From assembly GCA_001803235.1 (NCBI GenBank), contig MHBL01000134.1:1-50592 (forward strand): DNA of 50,592 nt, read 5' to 3'. The position numbers and the translations under genes are program-made. The notes beneath the pieces were generated by a model. The model did not search any database. It had not been told where the DNA came from and saw nothing but the letters and a program-made list of their open reading frames with translations. The stretch is from Lentisphaerae bacterium RIFOXYA12_64_32. GTDB lineage: Bacteria; Verrucomicrobiota; Lentisphaeria; Oligosphaerales; YB12-FULL-65-16. Positions 33,157 through 43,485 of this stretch are shown here, piece by piece; the stretch's first letter is position 1; each line of letters starts with the position of its first letter.

Positions 33157-35301
33157 ATGACTCCCCAAACCACCCTTGACCCAATCACCGGTTCGTTGGT
33201 TGACGAGCGCTTCCTGGCGGACATCCCAAGACGCCGGGAACGCCCCGCGTGGGTACTGAACGAATCGCTCGCCTTGGTCGGCGCGTGGGAACCCCTGTTC
33301 CATCGCCGCCGCCTGGGCACGACGCACGTGGATGACGAGACGTTCTATGCCTACGAACACAGCGAGCAGTTTGTGAAGGAAATCCTCGCCATCGGCGCCA
33401 ACCTGCTCGTCACGGCGTACGACAAGAACTACTACGTCGATGAGGAGGAGTTCGTTCTTAAGCAACAACTCGCCGGGCATTGCAGGAAGCACGGATTGCG
33501 TCTCGGCGTTTACATCCGCGCCGACAACATTTACTCCGAGGTGTTCGTGGAGCGCCTGAAGACGGACGACCTGCTCGCGCGCCAGGCCGATGGCCGCGTG
33601 CCGCGCTACGGCAGCCAGGAATGGCGCAAGAATGTCTGTTTTCACAAGCCCGGCAACATCGAGGCGTTCAAGAAATCCATCCGGCGCGCGATCGCCGAGC
33701 TTGGCGTGGACATGCTGCACCTTGACGGCTTTGGGGTCGGCGGCACCGAGTCCCACGGCGCCTGCCGTTGCGATGCTTGCCGGCAGGATTTCACGGTATT
33801 CCTGCAACGCCGCTGGGGCGGCGACCCGAAATCCTGCAAGCGTCGTTTCGGCCACACGTGCCTCGAAGGCATCGAACCGCCGGGCCACCTGATCTTGCCC
33901 GCGATCCCCACGGGCCGTGTGACGGACCCCGTGTGGCAGGAGTGGGTCAGCTTCCGTTGTACCTGGATGGCGCGCGTCGCGCGGATCATTTCCGAGTATG
34001 TCTACGAGTTGAATCCCGACGTGGCCATTCTGGGCAACAGCGGTCTTGGGGTGCGGGAGAACTGCGCGCTGCTGGAAGGCTACGACGCCGCCACGTATTG
34101 CCAATACGTGGACATGATGGGCAACGAGGACGCCTTCCAGGCGCACATGGGGCCCGAAGGCCAGGTCATCCAGCGCGCGCGCCAGCACAAGCTGGTGGAA
34201 CCCACCGGGGCGTTCCTCTGGAACTACATGCAGCACGGACCTTCCGAACGCAACCTGCGCCGGCAGTTGTCGCATGCCGCCGCGTTCAACCGCGGCCGTA
34301 CGGCGTGCATGGGTTTCTCGTTCGCCTGTTACGACGATTTCCGTACCAACGGCGGGGTGAAACGGAAATTCGCGGACTGGCAGAAGCAAAATTGGGCGCA
34401 TTTCCAGCAGCTCGGACCAGTCACCGACGTCGCCGTCTGGCGCGAATCGCGCGCGATGGCGTTCGCCGAACCGATCACCTACGCGACCGCGATGCGGCTG
34501 GAGCAACTGCTCATCGAGGATCGCGTTCCGTTCCACATTGCGCAGGGCGAGTGGCCCGCCGACACGCGCGTGTTGGCGCTCCCCAATCTCGCGTTTCTTG
34601 ACGATGCGCGGTGCGCGCGGCTCGCGCAGTTTGTGGAACAGGGGGGAAGCCTGCTCGTCATCGGCCAGACCTCGAGCCTGGACGGCTGGGGCCGACGCCG
34701 GAGCGACTTCGGCCTCCGGGCGATCTTGCCGCCCGAGGTGAGGATGGCCGGGCTGGCGTTCGACCAGCACATCGCCGGCGCCAACGATCCGATCAAACCG
34801 GGCCGCGAAACGGTGGGCGACAAAGACCACTGGCCCTGCCGGCAGGTCGGCAAAGGCCGAGTCATCTACATTCCGGAACTGGTCGATCCCGCGACCCAGC
34901 CGAGCCTGTTCAATGCCGACCATACCTACAACTTTGGACTCGATTTGACCAACTGGCGCGTGCCCGAGAAGGCCGACGAGGTTCGCAAGGCGCTGGCGTG
35001 GTTGCTGGATGAAGGTCCGTCCATGCGCGTGAAATCGGAGCGCGGCGTTCTGGCCAACTACTACCGCCAGAGCGGCACGGGACGGTTCTACTGCCACCTG
35101 GTGAACCTGCTGGAAAAGGCGGTCCCCGAAATCGTGTTCGACATGGACGTCCCCGCGGGAAGCCAGGTTGCCTCGGTGCGCGTGATCAGCCCGGATGGCG
35201 TCGATGCCGAGCGCCATCGCTGGGAGGTTGCGGGAACTCATCTCCTGGTCGAGTTGGCCAGGCTCGATATCTACAGCGTGATCATCATCCAAACCACCTA
35301 A
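33157..35301 (+). CDS. GHL6/GH42-like putative glycoside hydrolase
   Basis: A 714-aa protein with no signal peptide, thus cytoplasmic. The N-terminal half looks like a TIM barrel of the GHL6 or beta-galactosidase type: LLVTAYDKNYYVDEEEF, RLGVYIRADN, then MLHLDGFGVGGTESHG with a candidate catalytic Asp followed by CRCDACRQDF. The region near 465-510 (VLALPNLAFLDDARCARLAQ, then FVEQGGSLLVIG) matches a glutamine-amidotransferase-like/trimerisation domain found in GH42 enzymes. The C-terminal ~90 residues form a beta domain (GRFYCHLVNLLEK). It could act on oligosaccharides imported after extracellular cleavage. The substrate is unknown, and family placement is by pattern only. Confidence 0.72.
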   Translation: MTPQTTLDPITGSLVDERFLADIPRRRERPAWVLNESLALVGAWEPLFHRRRLGTTHVDDETFYAYEHSEQFVKEILAIGANLLVTAYDKNYYVDEEEFVLKQQLAGHCRKHGLRLGVYIRADNIYSEVFVERLKTDDLLARQADGRVPRYGSQEWRKNVCFHKPGNIEAFKKSIRRAIAELGVDMLHLDGFGVGGTESHGACRCDACRQDFTVFLQRRWGGDPKSCKRRFGHTCLEGIEPPGHLILPAIPTGRVTDPVWQEWVSFRCTWMARVARIISEYVYELNPDVAILGNSGLGVRENCALLEGYDAATYCQYVDMMGNEDAFQAHMGPEGQVIQRARQHKLVEPTGAFLWNYMQHGPSERNLRRQLSHAAAFNRGRTACMGFSFACYDDFRTNGGVKRKFADWQKQNWAHFQQLGPVTDVAVWRESRAMAFAEPITYATAMRLEQLLIEDRVPFHIAQGEWPADTRVLALPNLAFLDDARCARLAQFVEQGGSLLVIGQTSSLDGWGRRRSDFGLRAILPPEVRMAGLAFDQHIAGANDPIKPGRETVGDKDHWPCRQVGKGRVIYIPELVDPATQPSLFNADHTYNFGLDLTNWRVPEKADEVRKALAWLLDEGPSMRVKSERGVLANYYRQSGTGRFYCHLVNLLEKAVPEIVFDMDVPAGSQVASVRVISPDGVDAERHRWEVAGTHLLVELARLDIYSVIIIQTT

Positions 35302-35317
35302 CCCTGAGGAGCCCCCC

Positions 35318-38300
35318 ATGAATCCACTTTGGAAGCCGCTGTCGATCGCCAGCCTGCTCCCGTTCGTGCTCCTGGCCGAGGACCCGAAACCGTCGGGCGG
35401 GCCGCCGGCACTTCTGTTCTCGGCGAGTTTCAACGCGCAGACGGAGAAAGCGGACGTGGCCAAGGGCCGGCCGGAATCGCTGACGTTCAAGCGGAGCCTG
35501 CAGTTCGGGCACCTCATGAGCGGGGTGGTCAAGTCGGGTTTCTGGACGGTGGCCAACGAGCGCTGCGACTACGAAATGATGGGGAACTTCAACCCGCAAT
35601 CGGGAACGCTGAGCCTGTGGGTGTGCGCGTTCAATTGGCGACCTGCCGACAAGCGGTCCGTCGTCTTCTTTGCGGCGGAGATTCCGGAGAAATACCGGCT
35701 ACTGCTCTTCAAGCCGGCGGAAACCCCGGACCTGATGCTGGAAATCACCACCCTGGGTGCGGGAGGCGAAACGCATGCCGTGAAGTGCCCGGCGGCGCAC
35801 TGGCAGGTCAAGGAGTGGCACAAGGTGGATGCCGCGTGGAACGCCCAAGGGTTGAAGTTGTTCGTGGACGGCGAACTGGCCGGGGAAGAGGCCACGGCAA
35901 CCCGCCCGAAGGATGGGACCTACCGTTTTCCCGCGCCGGAGAAGAACGGCGTGCTGTCGGTTGTTCCCAACAACTATTTCAAAGGGCAGCCGACCTCGTC
36001 GCCGGACGACCTGACCATGGTGGACGAGTTGCAGATCGTCGATGGCGCGTTGGCGGCGAATGACGTTCAGAAGAAGTACGCGGAGGTCAAGCAATCACTG
36101 TCGGGCGGGGTCTATCGAAAACCGTTGGTCACCGTGCCGCGGAGTCGCCTGGCGGTCAAGCTCGACGGCAAACTCAGCGCCGGGGAATGGGACGAGGCGA
36201 CCCGGGTGCCCATCAAGCAATTGCGCGGCCAGAAGATGCTGGCGGACCACAACGGGGCGGTACTGCTCAAGTACGACGATCAGAACCTCTACCTGGGCTT
36301 CCATGCCGCGGGGGAGGCCGCACCGCTCGCGAAGGCCTCCCAGCGGGATGGCAATGTGTGGGAAGACGGGGCGTTCGAAATGGTGCTGAGCATGGGCGAA
36401 AAGAACCGGATGCAGTTCATCATCAACAGTGCCAATGCGGTGTTCGACATTCTCAACGGAGACAAGAACTGGAACGGGGTCACGGCCACGGCGGCGGGAC
36501 TGGACGGGGACGGTTGGAGCGCGGAGTTGGCGCTGGGCTTCAAGGAGTTAGGGGTGGAACCGCCGCAACCGGGCAGCCGGTGGGCCGGCAATTTCATGCA
36601 TGACTGGGATCAACGGCTGGGAGGCTATGCGACCTGGGGGCTGACGGTGGATTTTGGCAATCTGAGCAGCTTTGGGGCGCTGGCCTTTGGCAACGAATCC
36701 CCCGGCCTTCGAGTTGAACTGCCCGGGAATCCTCTGACCGGCAAAGTCGGGGTGAGTGTTGGCCTGGGCGCCGGCTCGGCGCCTTCAGGCTGTCAGGCCC
36801 GCTGCAGCCTGATCTCGGAAGGGGCGCCCGCCCAGCCAACCGTCAAGCCGCTCAAGACGGGTGAGGCCGCAACGTTTGAGGTCGTTGCGGCGGGCGGCAA
36901 GGAGAGCCTGCTTTCCGTCACCGCCACCGATGCGGCGGGCGCCGAGATGCTGATCTATGATCAGTGTTTCACCATCAAGCCGCCGCTGGAAATGGCCTAC
37001 CGCTGTTGGCCGCAGCAGCGCAAACTGGATGTGGACCTGGACCTCAGCAACCTGGACGAGAAGGCGGCCGCATTGCTGGAACGCGGCGGGCTCACAGGGC
37101 AGGTGACCCTCATGAGCGGATCGGCCCCGGCGGCGCTGTCGAGCACGGCGGTGGCGCCCAAGGCTGCGAAGACGACCTGGGAACTGCCGTTTCCCAAGGA
37201 ACTCCCGGTTGGCCAATACGAGATCCTGGTCAGTCTGGCAACTCCGGACGGACAGCGCTACGAGAAGAAGCAGCCGTTCGAAGTCCCGCCCGACGACTTT
37301 CTGAAAGCGCGCGTGGGTGCGGACCACCGCGTGCCGGAACCGTGGACCCCGGTCCAATGCCAGGAGGATCGCCTGGGCGTCCTGGACCGGGAATATTCGC
37401 TGGGCGAGTCGCCCTGGCCGGTGCGAATGACGTCGTTGGGTCGACCGGTCCTGGAGCAGCCCGTGCGCTGGATCGTGGTCACGGCGGATGGCGAGAAGGA
37501 GATGAAATGGGATCGGCCGAAAGTGAAGGAGAAATTCGACGACGAAGTCAGCCTGGAAGGCAAAGGGCAGCTTGACGACGGGAAGATCAAGGCGAGCTAC
37601 CAGGCCCGGTTGGAGTTCGACGGGCAATGGCTGACGACGGTAGTGCTGGAGCCGGCCTCGGCGCCGGTCGAGATCAAGTCGATGCGCCTGGAGTATGCGG
37701 TCTCGCTGGAGAGCGCCGGTTACGTGCTGGCTCCCCTGGTGCGGCCATGGAAGGAGGAGCGGATCCTCCTCGACATTTTCGAGAAGATCGACGCCGGGGG
37801 CGACGTGAGCCACACGCCCACGGGCAGCTTCTGGCTGACGGGCTTGAAGACCGGGCTGTTCTTTTTCACCTCGACCGACGGCCATTGGGTGTATCAGCCG
37901 GACAAGCCGAACGTGCGGATTGTCCGCGGCTCGAAACAGGCCGACGTGACGGTCTTGATGATCCATAAACCGGTGAAACTTGAGAAAGCGGCCACCTACA
38001 CCCTGGGCTTGACCGCCACCCCGACCAAGCGGCAGCCGCCCCGCAACTGGAACAGCGGTGAGCAGAGCTGGATTTGGCAGGACGGCAAGTGGAAAAGCTG
38101 GATCAGCCTGGTGCCCGGCGATCCGGAGCGCCTGCGGCGCGATCTCGAGGCCAAGAAGAAAAAGGGGAACCGCTTCTTCTATCAATACTCCTGCGCCCAG
38201 GTGATCACCGGAGATCACGCCTACGAGCAGTACTGGGGTCCGACGTGGGGCGCGGTCGCTCAGAGCAGCGGGAATCCTTCCGAAGGAGGTTTTGTTACGT

Positions 38301-39244
38301 TCTGCGTCAACAGCAGCGGGCGCGAGTTGGTGATCTGGCAGGTCGAAAATCTCGCCCGTGATTTCCACGTGGGCCCCTACTTTGACATGTCCGGGCTCGC
38401 CTGGTGCAGGAATGAGGCGCACGGCTGCGGCTACACCGACAGTTTCGGCCGCAAGGCCAGCAGCACACAGCATCTGGGATTTCGCGACGAGCTGAAACGG
38501 ATCTACAAGGTCGCCCACCAGAACGGGTGCTGGACCTTCAACCACAACCACTCGATGTTCCGGATTGCGGTGCACACCTTCACGGACCTCTGGTTGCCGG
38601 GGGAGCAGTACACCACAAGCATGACCGGCCAATGGGATCACTATTACACCCAGAACGTGCCGCGGACCGATTACCTCGTGGAGATGAATCCCTTCATCCA
38701 CGGGGCGACGATGGTGTTCATCCCGGAATACGGCCGCTCATCCCAGATGGCCGGCGAAGCGGATTTCGAGCGTTGGAACAAGGAGTCGTACGCCTGGGCC
38801 ACGGAGCGGCTCCTGACCATGCTCCTGCCCCACGACATCACCTGGATCGGCGCGTATATGTGCCCCAAGCCGGGCGAAAAAGTCAGCGAAATCCTTCGCC
38901 AGAAGGGGATCATCAGCCGCATCGACGAATCCAAGCCGGCCGCGGTATTCACCGGTTACTGGGATTCCCCGAAGATCACGCCCGCCAACCCCGAACTGTT
39001 GCTGAGCTATTACACGGTGCCCAAAGAGCCGCGGGTGGTGGCGATCCTCAGCAATCCCAGCCTGACCGAGCAGGTTGCGAAGGTGAAAATCCAACCCGCG
39101 GATTTCGGGCTGCAGGCGCCTCTGGTCTTCCGGGACGAGTACCGCGGCGAGGACTTGAACGGGTGGGACGGGGAGGGAATCCGGGTGCCGCCGGAATCGT
39201 TCCGCATTTTGAACATCAGCGGTGCAAGCGCGAAACCGCAATGA
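35318..39244 (+). CDS. Large secreted LamG/CBM9-like protein with GH-like C-terminal domain
   Basis: A 1308-aa protein with a signal peptide (about 1-20, ending LLAED). Domains in order: LamG jelly-roll (about 25-255; ALLFSASFNAQTEKADVAKG, LFVDGELAGEEATA), CBM9-like domain (about 270-455; KLDGKLSAGEWDEATRVPIK, LYLGFHAAGE, FEMVLSMGEKNRMQFIINSA), beta-sandwich segments, and a C-terminal region from about 880 with TIM-barrel-like features (FDMSGLAWCRNEAHGCGYTD, FNHNHSMFR, TWIGAYMCPK). The last part resembles uncharacterised GH123-like domains (DUF6067 type), which I cannot confirm. GAGGAG precedes ATG 35318, 16 bases after the upstream stop, so it forms an operon with the GHL6-like gene. It likely binds and cleaves polysaccharide outside the cytoplasm. 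Confidence 0.72.
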   Translation: MNPLWKPLSIASLLPFVLLAEDPKPSGGPPALLFSASFNAQTEKADVAKGRPESLTFKRSLQFGHLMSGVVKSGFWTVANERCDYEMMGNFNPQSGTLSLWVCAFNWRPADKRSVVFFAAEIPEKYRLLLFKPAETPDLMLEITTLGAGGETHAVKCPAAHWQVKEWHKVDAAWNAQGLKLFVDGELAGEEATATRPKDGTYRFPAPEKNGVLSVVPNNYFKGQPTSSPDDLTMVDELQIVDGALAANDVQKKYAEVKQSLSGGVYRKPLVTVPRSRLAVKLDGKLSAGEWDEATRVPIKQLRGQKMLADHNGAVLLKYDDQNLYLGFHAAGEAAPLAKASQRDGNVWEDGAFEMVLSMGEKNRMQFIINSANAVFDILNGDKNWNGVTATAAGLDGDGWSAELALGFKELGVEPPQPGSRWAGNFMHDWDQRLGGYATWGLTVDFGNLSSFGALAFGNESPGLRVELPGNPLTGKVGVSVGLGAGSAPSGCQARCSLISEGAPAQPTVKPLKTGEAATFEVVAAGGKESLLSVTATDAAGAEMLIYDQCFTIKPPLEMAYRCWPQQRKLDVDLDLSNLDEKAAALLERGGLTGQVTLMSGSAPAALSSTAVAPKAAKTTWELPFPKELPVGQYEILVSLATPDGQRYEKKQPFEVPPDDFLKARVGADHRVPEPWTPVQCQEDRLGVLDREYSLGESPWPVRMTSLGRPVLEQPVRWIVVTADGEKEMKWDRPKVKEKFDDEVSLEGKGQLDDGKIKASYQARLEFDGQWLTTVVLEPASAPVEIKSMRLEYAVSLESAGYVLAPLVRPWKEERILLDIFEKIDAGGDVSHTPTGSFWLTGLKTGLFFFTSTDGHWVYQPDKPNVRIVRGSKQADVTVLMIHKPVKLEKAATYTLGLTATPTKRQPPRNWNSGEQSWIWQDGKWKSWISLVPGDPERLRRDLEAKKKKGNRFFYQYSCAQVITGDHAYEQYWGPTWGAVAQSSGNPSEGGFVTFCVNSSGRELVIWQVENLARDFHVGPYFDMSGLAWCRNEAHGCGYTDSFGRKASSTQHLGFRDELKRIYKVAHQNGCWTFNHNHSMFRIAVHTFTDLWLPGEQYTTSMTGQWDHYYTQNVPRTDYLVEMNPFIHGATMVFIPEYGRSSQMAGEADFERWNKESYAWATERLLTMLLPHDITWIGAYMCPKPGEKVSEILRQKGIISRIDESKPAAVFTGYWDSPKITPANPELLLSYYTVPKEPRVVAILSNPSLTEQVAKVKIQPADFGLQAPLVFRDEYRGEDLNGWDGEGIRVPPESFRILNISGASAKPQ

Positions 39245-39653
39245 CCTGAACCTGGACCTCTTGCAGGATCTGGCATGGCGGGATGAGTGTTCAGGTTTCA
39301 GGTGTCAGGTGTCAGGTGTCAGGACGGAAGACTGTGATGGTGAATATGTTGAGCGTACCCGACACCTCCTATTAAACTCAGCCCTCTCGCAGGCACGGCG
39401 CCCACGTCTGAGTCCCGCCTTCAGCGCCCCCCGGGCGGTCCGCCGCCCGGGGGGCGCTGAACACTGACACCTGAAACCTGGCAACGGAGATGAGCAACAA
39501 CATCTTGACACCAGGCAAGACCGGAGACTCATGCTCGTGCGCGAGCTGCACAACCTGCGAATTCGATGGCGTGCTCGAACTCGATTACCCGTCGGCCGCC
39601 GCCTGGTTCCAACGCTGGTTGTCACCGCGCGGCGTCCCACGCGGAGACACGAC
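39245..39653. other. Intergenic region with a nested inverted-repeat element
   Basis: This 409-base gap holds the composite repeat described at 39282-39480 and the ribosome binding site (GCGGAGA) of the next gene. A longer in-frame start for the esterase at 39531 exists, but that stretch has no family similarity. Confidence 0.5.
39282..39480. repeat. Composite inverted repeat with an 18-bp perfect GC hairpin
   Basis: Outer arms CAGGTTTCAGGTGTCAG (39292-39308) and its perfect 17-base complement (39464-39480) enclose a hairpin of two perfect 18-base arms (39421-39438 and 39443-39460) with loop TCCG. The left arm is followed by further GTGTCAG units in tandem. No T-run follows, so the hairpin is not a standard terminator for the gene ending at 39244. 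Confidence 0.85.
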
Positions 39654-40703
39654 ATGACTGCCAGACAACCGCGGCATAGGCGCATTCTCACGATCTCGCA
39701 ATGGGGACAACGCACGGCGGCGCAACTCCGGCCGCAACTGACGTTCACCGGCAAGACCGGTGCGGACTACGCCCGCTGGCGTGAGCAGTTCGAGGCGCGA
39801 TACGCGGAGATGCTTGGCCGGTTCCCGGACCCGGTCCCGCTGCGCGCGGAACTGCTCGAGCGCCGCCGGTTCCCCACGTACATCCGGGAAAAGGTGATCT
39901 TCGACTCCGAGCGCTTCATGTCCGTGCCGGCCTGGGTCTGCCTGCCGCGGGCGCGGCGCCGGAACGAGCGCTGCCCCGCCGTCTTGTGCTGCCACGGCCA
40001 CGGGCCCGGCAAAGACGGCTTTGTCGGCTTAAACCCCAACGGCAAGTCGCGGATGCGCTACGACAAGAATCTGGCCATCCGTCTGGCCGAGCGCGGCTTT
40101 GTCACGATCGCCCCCGACTGGCGCGGCTTCGGCGAACGCAATGAACCGCCCGAAACGCACCCGGCGCCACGCGACTTGTGCAACGTCGGGCACTTGACCG
40201 CCGAGTTCCTCGGCTACAACCTCCTCGCCCTGGACGTCTGGGACGGGATGAAGACCATCGACTACCTGGCCACGCGCCCGGAGGTCGACCTGTCGCGCCT
40301 CGGCTGCGTCGGCGTCTCGTTTGGCGGGACCATGACCCTGTTCCTCAGCGCCGCCGACCCGCGCATCACCGCCGCCTGCGTGAGCGGGTACCTGCTGCCG
40401 ACCAAGGAACACATCTTCAACAGTTGCGGGTCCCAGACACTGCCGGGCCTGCTGCGCTGGGGCGACCGTGCCGAGGTGGGCGGCCTGATCTGTCCGCGGC
40501 CGCTGCTCATCCAGATGGGTGAATACGACTCGAGCTTTCCGCCCTCTGCGGCGCTGCCGGAGTATCGGCGGCTGGCCAGGCTCTACCGCGCGGCCGGCGC
40601 GGCGGGCGCGGCGGGCAGACTCGGCTTGGACCTCTTCGATGGCTGCCACGAAATCCATGCCGCCGCGATCCTCGAGTGGTTCGACCGCTGGCTGAAGCCG
40701 TGA
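39654..40703 (+). CDS. Alpha/beta hydrolase, acetyl-xylan-esterase or dienelactone-hydrolase-like
   Basis: A 349-aa alpha/beta hydrolase. The nucleophile elbow is CVGVSFGGTM, the oxyanion region is CCHGHGPGKDGF, the acidic residue lies in QMGEYDSSFP, and the base is in DGCHEIH. Also present is FVTIAPDWRGFGER, typical of the acetyl-xylan-esterase-like Abhydrolase_7 group. No signal peptide is seen from ATG 39654, which has GGAGA upstream. In this locus it probably removes acetyl or other ester groups from polysaccharide fragments. It ends the plus-strand part of the locus and faces the lyase genes tail to tail. Confidence 0.83.
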   Translation: MTARQPRHRRILTISQWGQRTAAQLRPQLTFTGKTGADYARWREQFEARYAEMLGRFPDPVPLRAELLERRRFPTYIREKVIFDSERFMSVPAWVCLPRARRRNERCPAVLCCHGHGPGKDGFVGLNPNGKSRMRYDKNLAIRLAERGFVTIAPDWRGFGERNEPPETHPAPRDLCNVGHLTAEFLGYNLLALDVWDGMKTIDYLATRPEVDLSRLGCVGVSFGGTMTLFLSAADPRITAACVSGYLLPTKEHIFNSCGSQTLPGLLRWGDRAEVGGLICPRPLLIQMGEYDSSFPPSAALPEYRRLARLYRAAGAAGAAGRLGLDLFDGCHEIHAAAILEWFDRWLKP

Positions 40704-41047
40704 CGCGGGAACCACCGACCTGGAAACCACTGCCGCTGACGTCGGGACGGACGACCACGGGGGTCAACCCCATGATCCCCCAACGTAAGGCCAGAGGTAA
40801 CGGTCCAAGAGATGCGGCTCTTTGGAGCGCCCGCGTCCTCGTGGGCCGGCTTGGGGCGCGCTTGGTGTTGCACCAGGCAAGACGACAGCCCCTCACGCCT
40901 TCTCCCATGGCCGCCTCGTCGAACCTGGCGCAACGCGCAACGGGGGGCCGTGGTCCTTGCAGCGCACCGAGGCGCCTGGCATTTCCGAGACGCGACAGCT
41001 CCGGCGGGTCATGGTTGATTCACGCCGTCGGGCCGTGTCCGGATCGT
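40704..41047. other. Gap between converging genes, no recognised feature
   Basis: These 344 bases lie between the 3' ends of the esterase and the frameshifted lyase gene. No convincing protein, terminator or promoter is visible. A short inverted word (GGGGTCAACCCC) occurs near 40759-40770. Confidence 0.45.
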
Positions 41048-43485
41048 TCATTCGAGGCTGATGCGCCTGCACTCGCCCTGCAGTTGTACCTTGGCCGGAC
41101 GCCCGTTGAGGGTGGCCGACTCGACGGCCCAGCCGCTGCGGCAGCCGATCCGCTCGGGGAGCGGCGCGTGCGGGGTCACGTCGCCGGTCACCTGGGCGGA
41201 GAGCGTTCCGTGGTCGAACCGCGCCTCCGCCGTGCCAGAGGCGTCCAACTGCAGCACCGTCTGGCCTTGCCAGGCGAGCGTGGTTCCCGCCTGCAGCAGT
41301 GCGGCGGCGGGCGCGCCGGTGGCGTCCAGGCGGAGCACGGCCAGAGCTGCGTCCGTCCTGAGCCCGCCGATCTCGCGATCCTGCCCGCTACTGCCCCACG
41401 CCACGAGGAAGCGCTCCGGACCGATCATGACGTCCAAACCGTCGTTGCCCAAGGCGTTCAACTGCGGGGTGATGCACTCCGGCGTCTTGGCGTCGCTGGT
41501 GATTCGTACGTCGTCGAACCAGGCGCTGCCCGGGGCGAAGAAGTTCAGCGCCAGGCAGACCTTCTCGGTTCCGGCCGTGGGAACAGGAACGTGGTGAACG
41601 TCGTGGCCGGTGTCTTCTCGGTCTCGACGCGCAGGAAGGGACCGTAGCTCTCCGCGTCCGGGTAGGTCTCGACCCGGCAGGTCGTTTTCGCCGACGAGAA
41701 GACGCGGCCCCAGACCTGGGCCCGGACGCGCGAGAGCAGGAACAGATCGCCCTGCGGCTCGATCTCGCCCACCCCGTCGCTGTGGAGAAGGAAGCTGTAG
41801 GCGTGGGGCTGCGCCGACGCCAGGTCGTCGCGGATCACGAAGAAATGCGGCTTGACGAACACGATGCGCCGGTCGAAGCGCTCCAGGACCTTGGCCGTCG
41901 CGGAATTGTACGCCGCGGCCGCCTCGCCCTTGACGTAGTCGAAAGCCTGCCCGGCGAAGAACTCGCGGATCCGGCCGCCGGCCAGGTCGACCTGATCATG
42001 CCCCGGCGCCGGCACCGTCGGGTCCTTGTAGTAGGCATCATCCACATCCAGGACCACCGTGCAGTGACCCATGCTGCCCTGGCTGAACTTGCGCCGCGCC
42101 GGCCGGTAGAAGTCATGGTAGCCCCGGTCCGGCACGATCCACTGTCCGGCGTAGCTGAGCACGAAGGCGTTGTGGTCATAGTGGTTGTGCCCGATCCGAT
42201 TGCGGGTGGGGCCGGACTTGAAGAACAGCGACGGCGCCGCGGCGTTGAAGCCGTCCCGCAACGACGCGTAACCGATGTCCACGAACACGGTGGATGGATT
42301 CCAGGCGGGCGGTTCGGGCCGCAGTTTGCTCTCGTCGAAACGCACGAAGTCGTAGATGCCCGACGGCCGCAGCGCACCGATGAGTTGGAGGTAGTACGCG
42401 GCATCCGTGCTGCCGCGCTGGGCCAGAATGCTCATCAGTTTCGGCACCGCGGTCCCGGGGCTGCCGTCGGAGAAGCAGGGGATCTGCTTGGTATCCGGCG
42501 CTGAGAGGCCGAGGCAGTACCGTGGCATGGTGGCCAGATACGGGTGCGCGAACAGATCGTGCTCGACCCGTGCCGAGATCAGCGCGTCGAAAACCAGTGC
42601 CAGCGAGTCCAGCAGGTAGGTGCCGTACATGGGCCCCTCGAACGTTCCGCCGTCCTTGCCCCCACGGTCCAGCGAGACTCGTGTCTTGGTAATGCACTGG
42701 GCCAGGGACTCCCCGCCTTTCGCGTCCTCCGGTCGCAGTGCCAGGGCCGCGAGCGTGGCGCCGGAGAGCAGGACGGCGTAGCCGTTCGTGTCGGGCGGGT
42801 AGTGATCGACGAAGCCCAGGATCGGCTCGATGCCCTTGCCGACCAGGGCTTGGCGCATCTCAACCTTTTCAGCGTCCGACAGCCGGTCGAAACACCCGTC
42901 GTAGAACATGGCCATCGCGTAGGTGCAGTGCCCGGTGTCCAGGCAGGCCTTGACACCACCCGCGCCGTAGCTGAGATCGGTCCACTGCTCCCATTTGGCC
43001 AGGTGCAGCGCGATCTCGCGCGCCTTCTCGAAGTAGCGCTGCTCACCGGTCACGAGCCAGGCAAAGCAGAAGTGAATCAGCCTCGTGCTGATGCTGTCCT
43101 CTCGTTCCTGAAACATGGCCGTCCACGGCGGGTAGGCGGGGCTTTTCGGGTGTGGCGGCGGGGTCTGATCCGAGAGGGTGTAGGACCACTCCTCCAGGAT
43201 GGCCTCGCCTTCGCCCGGGACCTGGACCGAGTAGCTGTAGGCCGGGCGCTCGCACAGAGCATCGGCGCGTTTGTGGATCGTCGCCCAGACGTCCGCGGTC
43301 TTGAACCCGAAGCGATTCACTTGCTCGTCGGCCGCCTTGGCCCGGAGGCCGGCCAGGCTGTCGGCGTTCACCAGCAGACAGGGGTGCCTCAGCTCGCCGG
43401 TCATGTTCGTCTGCTGCGCGCCGCAGGCCAAAGGGAGACCGACGACAATCATTGCACCGAGCGTCAGGTTGATCCTTGTGAGCAT
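41048..43485 (-). pseudogene. Heparinase II/III-type polysaccharide lyase gene with a frameshift
   Basis: From ATG 43485 (signal peptide MLTRINLTLGAMIVVGLPLA, ending CGAQ) the frame encodes a lyase-like protein: an alpha-helical toroid with THNGYAV-like and DTGHCTYAMAMFYDGCFD segments, and the heparinase II/III motif GHNHYDHNAFVLSYAGQW. After TTFTTFLFP the frame runs out at 41545, but the -1 frame continues as TAGTEKVCLALNFFAPGSAW, then FDDVRITSD, INALGND-like sequence and a further ~135 residues to a stop at 41048. A single missing base near 41570-41590 explains the break. It is either a true mutation or a sequencing error; the intact product would be about 810 aa. GGAGAA precedes the start. 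Confidence 0.78.

Noticed and set aside
33121..35556. 811-codon minus-strand open frame opposite the 714-aa hydrolase gene
   Set aside because: High GC removes stops from the antisense frame. The sense strand has domain-like patterns and the antisense has none.
36785..38701. 638-codon minus-strand open frame inside the 1308-aa gene
   Set aside because: Antisense shadow in GC-rich DNA, with no recognisable motif or ribosome binding site.
39421..39460. Terminator for the 1308-aa gene
   Set aside because: The hairpin is perfect but has no T-run and begins 177 bases after the stop. It fits the repeat element better.
41545..41600. Programmed ribosomal frameshift in the lyase gene
   Set aside because: No slippery heptamer or clear downstream pseudoknot is visible, and the family is not known for recoding. 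A mutation or read error is simpler.
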